64,000 bases of DNA from Nostocoides sp. (GTDB lineage: Bacteria > Actinomycetota > Actinomycetes > Actinomycetales > Dermatophilaceae), in NCBI GenBank assembly GCA_016702415.1, contig JADJEA010000008.1:62001-126000 (forward strand). Direction: 5' to 3'. The notes beneath the pieces are model-generated. The model was not told the origin of the DNA. It did not search any database and was given only the letters and a program-made list of their open reading frames with translations. How positions within the stretch are numbered: the first letter of the stretch is position 1; the number at the start of each line of letters is the position of its first letter. The position numbers were made by a program, and so were the translations under genes. Shown here in pieces: positions 26,396 through 33,899 of the stretch.

Positions 26396-28059
26396 TCACG
26401 GGGCCGCGGGGATGAGTTTGCCCGGGTTGAGGAGATCGTCGGGGTCGAGTGCGGCTTTGACCGCCCGAAGGATCTCGGTGCCGAGGGGGCCGATCTCGGT
26501 GGCCAGGCCGTCCAGGTGCGCGGTGCCGACACCGTGGTGGTGGGTGATCGTGCCACCCGTCTCGGCGATTGCGCGCCCGGCCGCCGACTTGACCGCCGAC
26601 CACTGCGCCGGTGGGTCGGCCGCCTCGCGGGCGAGGTAGGTGAAGTAGAGGGATGCGCCGCTCGGATAGACGTGGGAGACGTGCGTCTGGACCAGCCCCG
26701 GGGTGCCGAGGTCGGCCAGGGCGGCGAGGATGGCGGAGCGGACCGCGGCATACAGCGGCATCAGGTTCCGCCACGTCGTTGCCGTCTCGAGGGTCTCGAC
26801 GAACACCCCGTGGTCCATGAGTTCGTCGCGGCCGTAGGGGCCGAGGAATCGGTGCCGTTCCCAGTGACGAGCGACCGTCGCCGGCATCCGTATGCCGCCG
26901 TGCCCCGCCGCCAGGGTCGCCGCCCGGCGGGCGCGCCGCCGTAAGTCGCGGGCGTCCTGTCCCTCCCAGACGAAGATCGCCAGGCAGGGTGTGGGCTGGT
27001 GGCGGGTCGCGGCATACCGCAGCAGGGCTCTCCCGGGGCGGCCGCCCATCCCGAGGTTGACCGCGGTCTCGTCGGGGTCGGAGAGCCGGCAGACGTCCGG
27101 CATGACGTGGGGCCGAGCAGTTGGGCGAGGTCGCGCAATGCAGCCGTGGCGGAGGGGAGATCGGGGAAGGACCACACGGCATACCGCTTGGTGGTCGGGA
27201 GTGGGTGGATGCGCAGGGTGGCCTCGGTGATGACACCGAGGGCGCCCTCGCTGCCGACGACGAGATCCAGCAGACCCGGGCCGGCGGCGGAGGCGGGGGT
27301 GCGACCACCGAGGGTCAGGGTTCCGCGGGGCGTCACGATGGTCGCACCGAGGACGTTGTCGTCGATGCGGCCATAGCCGGTGGAGGCCTGGCCGGCGGAC
27401 CGCGTCGCGACATAGCCGCCGAGGGTCGCCTGCTGGTGGCTTTGGGGATAGTGGCCGAGCGTGAATCCGTGCGGCTGGAGCGCCGCCTCGATGGCGGGGC
27501 CGCGCATCCCCGCCTGGAGGGTCGCGGTCCGGGACTCCGGATCGACGTCGACGATGGCATCGAGGCGCCGCAGGTCGAGGTGGATGACGGCGTCGTGGTG
27601 CCCCGCGTCGGGTTCGACCCCGCCGACGACGCTCGTCCCGCCACCGAAGGGGATGGCCGCGAGGCGGTGGGTGCGGCATACGTCCAGGACCGCGGCAACC
27701 TCGGCCGCATCGGCGGGCAAGACGACGGCGTCGGGGGCATGGCTGACGTCGCCGCGGCGGGCGCGATAGAGATCGAGATAGCTCTTGCCGCCGAGGTGTT
27801 CGGCGCGTGACCGGCGATCTTGCCGGATGTTGTCCGGGCCCACGACCGCCGCGAGAGCCGCGTCGGCCTCGGGGGTGAGCCGGGACTCGTTGAGGTCGAG
27901 ATCGGCGAGCGGGACCGGTGGGTGCGAGTCGGTTCGCGTCACGCCGAGGTGGCGTTCCAGGAGGGTCCACGCGCCCGCGGGTAACGGGCGCGCCCGGGCG
28001 GGGTCACCCCAGCCGTTCCAGACGGAGCGAGCGGGGCTCTCGGTGAGAATGCCATCCAT
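26396..28059 (-). CDS. AGPS-like FAD-binding oxidoreductase, interrupted by an apparent 1-base deletion
   Basis: ATG at 28059. The N-terminal part holds the FAD_binding_4 (PCMH) domain: PDAVVLPADAAEVAAVLDVC, IPFGGGTSVVGGVEP, GHYPQSHQQATLGGYVATRS, VVGSEGALGVITEATL. The FAD-linked oxidase C-terminal domain (VNLGMGGRPGRALLRYAA, the WERHRFLGPYGRDELMDHG segment, THHHGVGTAHLDGL) lies in another frame. Adding one base to GGGG at 27109-27112 joins them into 554 aa (LLGPHVMPDVCRLSDPDET). Resembles alkyldihydroxyacetonephosphate synthase (GlpD/AGPS group, as in mycobacterial AgpS). The HHHG motif and the SxGxxSTGYGRID region support this. Divergent from TetR. Confidence 0.8.
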
Positions 28060-28061
28060 GT

Positions 28062-28086
28062 GTTACAGTGTAACCCGATTTGTAAC
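28062..28086. promoter_or_regulatory. Probable TetR operator between AGPS-like gene and tetR
   Basis: GTTACAGTGTAAC (28062-28074) is an odd-length palindrome centred on one base, followed by another half site TGTAAC at 28081-28086. It sits 2 bases upstream of the flavoenzyme ATG and 60 bases upstream of the TetR ATG, where one repressor could govern both. Confidence 0.65.
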
Positions 28087-28133
28087 ATCGCAACACCGGG
28101 TCGACCGATCCCTGGTGAGGAGCGGGAGGCGTC

Positions 28134-28727
28134 ATGAGTGAGTCGGAGCCGGGGTGGGACGCCCTTGACCCCGAAGACCCGCTGTTTTCGGCTGTGCGCG
28201 AAGAGGTTCTGCGTTATGGGGTGCGCCGGGCGACGCTGAGTTCGATCGCGCGCCGGGCGGGGGTGTCGCGGATGACGGTGTATCGACGCGTCGGGGGGAT
28301 CGGTCAACTTATCCTTGACGCTCTTGTGGCCGAGTTCACCGCGACGATCGCCCGCGCCGGTGCTACGGCCACGGGCGGGACCGCCCGAGCCGCGTTGGTT
28401 GCCCAGATCCTCGGGGCGATCGACGCGCTCGCGGAGGCACCCCTGACCGTGGCGTTGCGCGAGCACGATCCGGAGCTCTTGCTGCCCTATCTCGTCGACC
28501 GCCATGGGACCAACCAGCGTCACATCCTGACGATCCTGGCGGGGGGCATCCGGGCCGGCCAGGCCGACGGGAGCATTCGGGTCGGCGACCCCGATCTCAT
28601 GGCGCTCGTCCTCCTCCACGCGACGCAGGACTTCGTCATCTCCTCGCGCATCCTCGCCGACAGCGGCGACCCACACCGTGTGCGGGAGGAGCTTGCGCTC
28701 CTCCTCGACCGCTATCTCACCCCCTGA
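28134..28727 (+). CDS. TetR-family regulator
   Basis: 197 aa from the ATG at 28134. The N-terminal helix-turn-helix is ATLSSIARRAGVSRMTVYRR (about residues 35-54); the C-terminal ligand domain is variable, ending LLLDRYLTP. Divergent from the AGPS-like gene and 19 bases ahead of glpD, with a palindrome in the shared promoter region. It probably controls both in response to a lipid-related ligand. The effector is unknown. Confidence 0.87.
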   Translation: MSESEPGWDALDPEDPLFSAVREEVLRYGVRRATLSSIARRAGVSRMTVYRRVGGIGQLILDALVAEFTATIARAGATATGGTARAALVAQILGAIDALAEAPLTVALREHDPELLLPYLVDRHGTNQRHILTILAGGIRAGQADGSIRVGDPDLMALVLLHATQDFVISSRILADSGDPHRVREELALLLDRYLTP

Positions 28728-28746
28728 CCGGCCCGACGAGGTCACC

Positions 28747-30324
28747 ATGCTCACCATCGCGCCCCACCCCACCCACCTCACCCCCGCGCGGCGCCGCAGG
28801 TCGCTCGAACGCCTGGCCACGGAGCGCTTCGACGTCATCGTCGTCGGCGGCGGGGTGACCGGTGCCGGTGCCGCGCTCGACGCCGCCAGCCGCGGCCTGC
28901 GCACCGCTCTCGTGGAGCGCGTCGACCTCGCCGCAGGCACGAGCCGGTGGAGCAGCAAACTCGTCCACGGCGGGCTGCGCTATCTCGCCAAGGGCGACCT
29001 TGCCGTTGCCTGGGAGTCCGCCTCGGAGCGCGCGGCGCTCCTCGGGACGATCGCCCCGCACCTGTGCCGCCCGGTCCCCTTCGTCATCCCTCTCGATGAG
29101 ACGACCGGGCCGGGGATGGGCGTTCTGACCGAGGTCGGGACCCGTGTCGGTGACGTCCTGCGCATCGCCAGCCGCACGGGCCGTCGACTGCTCCCGCCCA
29201 CGACCCGGCTAACCACGAACGACGCGCTCGTCCACGCCCCCGGACTCCGTCCCGACCGCCTGCGCGGCGCGCTGATGTACTGGGATGGTCAGCTGGAGGA
29301 CGACGCCCGCCTAGTGACGGTGCTGGCGCGGACGGCCGCGGCATACGGCGCGGAGGTGGTGACCCGGTGCGCCGCGACCGGGCTCAGCGACGACCGGGTG
29401 ACCCTCACCGACACGCTCACCGGCGAGAGCATCGAGGCACGCGGGATCGTCCTCAACGCGACCGGAGTCTGGGTGGGCGACCACGAACCCGGCCTGACGA
29501 TCGCTCCCAGCCGCGGCTCCCATATCGTCGTCCGCTCACGGGTGCTCGGCGATCCCCGCTCGGTCTTCACGGCGCCGGTGCCGGATCACTTCGGGCGCTA
29601 TGTGTTCGGCATACCGCAGCCCGACGGCCTGACCTATATCGGCTTGACCGACGAACCCGTCTGTGGCGCAGATGGAATCGCCCCGGCGGTGCCCTCGTCG
29701 GATGAGCACTTCCTCCTCGAGACGATCAACCGGGTGCTGCGGGTGCCGCTGACCACCGACGACGTGATCGGGCGATTCGCCGGGCTGCGCCCCCTCGTTC
29801 GTCTGGCCGACCGGGAGACCGCCGACATCTCCCGCCGCCACCTCCTCATCGACGAGCCCGGCCGCCCGCTGACCCTCGCGGGCGGCAAGCTGACGACCTA
29901 CCGGCGGATGGCTCAGGACGCCATCGATGCCGTATGCCGCCGCCTCGCCGTCACCGCCCCCTGCCGCACCCGGGACCTGCCGCTGGCCGGTGCCACCTCC
30001 CGTCCCGCGTTGCGCCGAGTCGCTGCGCCCGAGCGGTTGGTCCGCCGCTACGGCGCGCTCGCCCCGGTCGTCCACGACCTGATGGAGCGCGAACCCTGGC
30101 TCGCCGTCCCCGTCGCCCCGGGCTGCCCCACCCAACTGGGCGAGTTGGCGTATGCCGTTCTCGCCGAAGGCGCCATGACCGTCGAGGACCTCCTCGAGCG
30201 GCGCACCCGGGTCAGCCTCGTGGAGAGCGAGTATGCCGCCGCCCGCCCCCCCGCCGCCGAGGTTCTCGACGTCTGCCTGCAGGCCCTTGACGACGAGGTA
30301 GCGCTGCCCTCTTCCGTCCGCTGA
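28747..30324 (+). CDS. glpD: Aerobic glycerol-3-phosphate dehydrogenase
   Basis: ATG at 28747, product 525 aa. FAD-binding FDVIVVGGGVTGAGAALDAA (about residues 28-47), then TSRWSSKLVHGGLRYL typical of GlpD, RFAGLRPLVRL, and GGKLTTYRRMAQDAIDAV; a C-terminal domain follows. It oxidises glycerol-3-phosphate to dihydroxyacetone phosphate and passes electrons to quinone at the membrane. Close behind tetR, probably cotranscribed. DHAP is the backbone used by AGPS-type enzymes, so the grouping makes biochemical sense. Confidence 0.93.
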   Translation: MLTIAPHPTHLTPARRRRSLERLATERFDVIVVGGGVTGAGAALDAASRGLRTALVERVDLAAGTSRWSSKLVHGGLRYLAKGDLAVAWESASERAALLGTIAPHLCRPVPFVIPLDETTGPGMGVLTEVGTRVGDVLRIASRTGRRLLPPTTRLTTNDALVHAPGLRPDRLRGALMYWDGQLEDDARLVTVLARTAAAYGAEVVTRCAATGLSDDRVTLTDTLTGESIEARGIVLNATGVWVGDHEPGLTIAPSRGSHIVVRSRVLGDPRSVFTAPVPDHFGRYVFGIPQPDGLTYIGLTDEPVCGADGIAPAVPSSDEHFLLETINRVLRVPLTTDDVIGRFAGLRPLVRLADRETADISRRHLLIDEPGRPLTLAGGKLTTYRRMAQDAIDAVCRRLAVTAPCRTRDLPLAGATSRPALRRVAAPERLVRRYGALAPVVHDLMEREPWLAVPVAPGCPTQLGELAYAVLAEGAMTVEDLLERRTRVSLVESEYAAARPPAAEVLDVCLQALDDEVALPSSVR

Positions 30325-30392
30325 CTGCGACGGGCGGCTCGAAGAGTCACCCGGTTGCCGCGTATCCTCGTCCTGCCCGTGGTCCGGGCGCC

Positions 30393-30465
30393 GCTGGCGT
30401 GGCGCAATTGGCAGCGCACCTGTCTTGTAAACAGGTGGTTGGGGGTTCGAGTCCCCCCGCCAGCT
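30393..30465 (+). tRNA. tRNA-Thr (anticodon TGT)
   Basis: A complete 73-nt cloverleaf without encoded CCA. The acceptor stem pairs GCTGGCG (30393-30399) with CGCCAGC (30458-30464). The D stem is GCGC/GCGC, the anticodon stem CCTGT/ACAGG with loop CTTGTAA, and the T arm GGGGG-TTCGAGT-CCCCC. The anticodon TGT reads ACA threonine codons. It stands at the left border of a stretch lacking the GTATGCCG octamer. Confidence 0.95.
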
Positions 30466-30764
30466 CTCTCGATGGGTGCGACTTGGCCGTCACCTCTGAC
30501 AATTCGTGGACAACCCCGCCTCCCAGATAGGGGGTGGCGTGAGCCGGACATAGTGTGGTGTCTACAGCGGTGCATTATCCAGCGGGGCCGATGCCTTTCC
30601 AGCGGCTTCTCTAGGGCTCCGGGTGAGAGCCTCATTCTTGGGCCCTTTGTGCGTCGCTCGCGGCAGGACGAACAGTTGTTCGAGGTGCGGGCCGGGATGG
30701 TCTTAGGGGTCTCCGGAAGCTCCCGGCGAGTTCGGTGACGGTTTGACGCATTTTGGGGGATGGA
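30466..30764. other. Gene-free stretch between tRNA-Thr and the CRTAC1 gene
   Basis: About 300 bases with lower GC than the surroundings and no convincing ORF. I see no repeat of the tRNA 3' end, no integrase remnant and no clear promoter motif. It presumably carries the promoter of the downstream exported protein. Confidence 0.5.
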
Positions 30765-32351
30765 ATGTCGCGTTTCTGTTTTCACATCGTGGGCGCACTT
30801 ATGGCCCTCACTCTGGCCGCGGCTGAGTCTCCATCGGCCGGGGCCGTCACGGCGAAGGCACCGGGCACAGCGAGGGAGCCGGTGACATTCATCGACGTGA
30901 CGGCACCGGCCGGGGTCGGGACCCGACCGAGCGTGGGAGGTGGCCTGGCCAGCGGGAGCGCCTGGGGAGATTTCGACAGTGATGGCTTTCCGGATCTGTT
31001 CGTCGGAAACCACTACGACACGCCGGCCTTGTTCCGCAACCTTGGCAATGGGACATTCGCCAACGTCACGAGCAGGGTGATGGTCCGGCCGAGTTCGGCG
31101 CCGCCTGGGACTTGGGGCGACCAGCACGGGGCGGCGTGGGCCGATATCGACAAGGACGGGTTTAAAGACCTCCTCGTCCTGGTCGGTGCTCACGAAGGCA
31201 AGGGAGCGAACGACAACCAGCTCTTTCTCAACAAGGCCGGGAGATTGGTTGATGCCGCCGCCGCACTCAAGGTAACCAATCCGCTCTCTCGCGCTCGGAC
31301 GCCGTTGTGGATCGATTACGACAACGACGGTAAGGTGGATCTCTTCCAGGGAGCCAAGCGCCGCCCCGACGGCCAGGGCCCTCCGACGATGTTCCGAAGG
31401 ACCGGATCGACGTTCACCGACGTCCGCAAGGACGTGGGCTTCCTCCCCACGAACAGCCTGAGCGCGTGGGCCTCCGACGTCAACCGCGACGGGCGGCTCG
31501 AGCTCCTCTACCAGGGTTCTAAACTCGCGTCCCCCGCATCTCCCGTCGCGACCCGCCTCGACATCATCGACACGCGTGGCTCGACGTTCAGGAATGTCAC
31601 GCCGGTGAGCTTCCGGGGTGGGATGTCGGACGTGGCCGTGGCGGACTACGACGGTGATCTGCGGCCCGACTTCTTCCTGTGCAATGTTTGGCGGCCTGGG
31701 GCAACTCCTGTCGGGCATGATCTCTATCTGAACCGAGCGGGTGGCTTCGTCCGCGCCAGCGGTGCCGTGCTCGCGCAGATCAACAGGTTCCAACGGCCGT
31801 GCCCACCCAGCGCTCTTGCCGCCGACTTCGACAATGACATGGACGTCGACATCGTCCTCCAGGGGGGTCATCCCGACGTCGCCGTGGCCAACACCATTCT
31901 GTGGAACCGCGGCGACGGCACCTTCGTCGCCGACGGCACCGCCGGTGGCGCAGCAGGCTGTCAGAAGGGCGGCGCGGACTCGGTGTCCGCGGCTGACTAC
32001 GACGTGGACGGTTTCATCGACCTTTTTCTGACCTATAACCGGCAGACCACCCAGCTTTACCGCAACCGCGGCAATGGCAACCACTGGCTAGAGATCCGCC
32101 TGAAGGGAACCCGCTCGAACGCCGAGGGCATCGGTGCCCAGGTCTATGTCACGGCCGGGGGGAAGGCACAACTCCGGGAGCAGACGGGCGGGATGCACCG
32201 TTACTGGTCGCAGAACGACCAAACGGTGCATTTCGGCCTCGGCGCGAACACACGGGCAGCCAGCGTGCGGGTCGAGTGGCCGAGCGGCACCGTTCAGGGA
32301 CTGACCAACGTGCGGGCCGACCAGGTGCTCACACTGACCGAGCCACGGTGA
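30765..32351 (+). CDS. Secreted CRTAC1 family protein (FG-GAP/VCBS repeats plus ASPIC/UnbV domain)
   Basis: The ATG at 30765 follows GGGGGA; product 528 aa with an N-terminal signal peptide (about 27 residues). Seven Ca-binding DxDxDG-like loops mark a beta-propeller: WGDFDSDGFPDLFVG, WADIDKDGFKDLLVL, WIDYDNDGKVDLF, SDVNRDGRLELLY, VADYDGDLRPDFF, AADFDNDMDVDIVL and AADYDVDGFIDLF. An ASPIC/UnbV domain closes the protein (GNHWLEIRLKGTRSNAEGIG to VEWPSGTVQGL). Exported; probably adhesive or carbohydrate-binding. Codon use is less GC3-biased than its neighbours (for example TTTAAAGAC), suggesting acquisition. Confidence 0.88.
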   Translation: MSRFCFHIVGALMALTLAAAESPSAGAVTAKAPGTAREPVTFIDVTAPAGVGTRPSVGGGLASGSAWGDFDSDGFPDLFVGNHYDTPALFRNLGNGTFANVTSRVMVRPSSAPPGTWGDQHGAAWADIDKDGFKDLLVLVGAHEGKGANDNQLFLNKAGRLVDAAAALKVTNPLSRARTPLWIDYDNDGKVDLFQGAKRRPDGQGPPTMFRRTGSTFTDVRKDVGFLPTNSLSAWASDVNRDGRLELLYQGSKLASPASPVATRLDIIDTRGSTFRNVTPVSFRGGMSDVAVADYDGDLRPDFFLCNVWRPGATPVGHDLYLNRAGGFVRASGAVLAQINRFQRPCPPSALAADFDNDMDVDIVLQGGHPDVAVANTILWNRGDGTFVADGTAGGAAGCQKGGADSVSAADYDVDGFIDLFLTYNRQTTQLYRNRGNGNHWLEIRLKGTRSNAEGIGAQVYVTAGGKAQLREQTGGMHRYWSQNDQTVHFGLGANTRAASVRVEWPSGTVQGLTNVRADQVLTLTEPR

Positions 32352-32354
32352 GTG

Positions 32355-32375
32355 CCGGGGCTTTGATGACCCCGG
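32355..32375. terminator. Bidirectional hairpin between convergent exported genes
   Basis: CCGGGG (32355-32360) pairs with CCCCGG (32370-32375) across a 9-base loop in the 24-base gap between the two stops. Modest strength. Confidence 0.45.
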
Positions 32376-33734
32376 TCAGGAGGGCGAGACCTCGAGGATC
32401 TGCATCTCCGCACCGAGCGTGACGTTAGAGACGGAGGTTACCTCCGAGGCGACTGCGGTCGCCGACGACGAGGGGGCGAACCGCTGGACCCGCTTGCTGG
32501 CGCCCCACGCGATCGTGGCCGTGGCGGGGGTGGGTGTGAGCCGCTCGCGCTTTTGCGGGTCATAGATCGACGCCAGACCGCGCCACAGGAACAACAGTGA
32601 GCGCCCGTCGCCGCGATCCACCAGCGCAGACCGCAGATCGGAGGGACCGTCCAGGATGGTGAAGGTCACGCGCTGGCCGGCCTGACCGGTGGTGCGATAG
32701 GTACGCGACAGGATCGTGTTGAGGTTAGCCAAGGCCGTAAAGGCGGGCTTTCGGGAGAGGTCCATGCGCAGGAGGCCGAAGTTCTTCTCTCGGAGATTGC
32801 TGCCCGCCGGATTGTCGACGAGTTCGTAGATCGCCATCCGCGGCACATTACGGATGAAGTACTCGAGAAGGAGTCGCGGGGCGTAGATCCCGGCAACGTC
32901 CTCGGGGGTGTAGTAGTGCGGCCCGTGCCACGCCTGTGCGTTATGCCAGCCAGTCTCGGTCACGATGATCGGCTTGCTCCCACAGACGATGCGTTCGCTC
33001 GCGAGGACCTCGTCGCTGCGGTATCCAGGCACATATCCCCCGGTGTAGAGGTGGATATTGCCCCAGTCCATGATGGAGGAGCGGTTGCCCAACTGCTCAT
33101 AGCCCGTGCGCATGCCGAGGGCGGGTGCCACGATGGCGAGGTTCCGGGTCACCGGGTTGCCCTTGGCGGCATTCCACAGTCGGGTCTGGTAGTTGACGAG
33201 TTCGGACACCCAGTTCGAACCGCCCTGGAGATTCCACTCATTGGGGCCCTCCATGCTGAGCATGGATCCGGGCATGGAGGAGGCGACGAGGGCGACCAAG
33301 GCCTCCGGGGTGTCCTTGCGGCCGGGGAGGTCGATCAGGGCATTGGTCTTGATCCCATTGGCGGCGAGTTGGTTGATCCACGTCACCTGGCCCTTGTTCC
33401 CGGTGTGGATCCGTGTCCGAATCCACGTGGCACCGAGCCCTTTCAACGCCGGGAGCAGGGCTGCGCGCTGGCCATAAGGACCTGAGGTGGTGGAGGTGAC
33501 CACGTTGATACCGAGCATGCTCCTGAGGTCGCCGAGCGCGCGGCCGCTGGAGGAGTAGGTCTGGCCGAGGTGGATCGGCCGAAGTTGGCCAGCGAGACCG
33601 GGAACGGCGAGGCCGGCCAGCCCGAAGACCGTGGAGCGACGGGTGATCCCCTCGGGTTGCGGTGCCTCATATTGGGCGGGATCGATCAGGGAGGGTGGCG
33701 CGACGGCAGCACCGAAATTCGACGAACCGGACAT
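32376..33734 (-). CDS. Tat-type exported glycoside hydrolase-like protein (clan GH-A fold likely)
   Basis: 452 aa. An unusual N-terminal extension of about 30 residues precedes a twin-arginine-like signal, ITRRSTVFGLAGLAVPGLAG. The body looks like a (beta/alpha)8 glycosidase: ATWIRTRIHTG early, SMEGPNEWN (the NE pair of clan GH-A acid/bases), the HLYTGG strand, and PIIVTETGWHN (nucleophile Glu). A C-terminal beta domain (from about 350) ends in MQILEVSPS. GH5/GH39-like is the best guess; the substrate is unknown. Convergent with the CRTAC1 gene and sharing its atypical base use. Confidence 0.72.
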   Translation of the reverse strand: MSGSSNFGAAVAPPSLIDPAQYEAPQPEGITRRSTVFGLAGLAVPGLAGQLRPIHLGQTYSSSGRALGDLRSMLGINVVTSTTSGPYGQRAALLPALKGLGATWIRTRIHTGNKGQVTWINQLAANGIKTNALIDLPGRKDTPEALVALVASSMPGSMLSMEGPNEWNLQGGSNWVSELVNYQTRLWNAAKGNPVTRNLAIVAPALGMRTGYEQLGNRSSIMDWGNIHLYTGGYVPGYRSDEVLASERIVCGSKPIIVTETGWHNAQAWHGPHYYTPEDVAGIYAPRLLLEYFIRNVPRMAIYELVDNPAGSNLREKNFGLLRMDLSRKPAFTALANLNTILSRTYRTTGQAGQRVTFTILDGPSDLRSALVDRGDGRSLLFLWRGLASIYDPQKRERLTPTPATATIAWGASKRVQRFAPSSSATAVASEVTSVSNVTLGAEMQILEVSPS

Positions 33735-33899
33735 CGTGAAGGGAACCTTCCGGTGTGGCGACCGCGGCTCGGGGGTGCCGGGGCCTGGAACCGCGGCGGG
33801 GCCGAGCCCTGCACCGCGTCTCGTCCAGTGTCCGTACGGTTTGAGAGGGTGTCAAGCCGAAGCGAAGGTCCCGGTTGGGGTCACGGGGCCGAGTCACGC

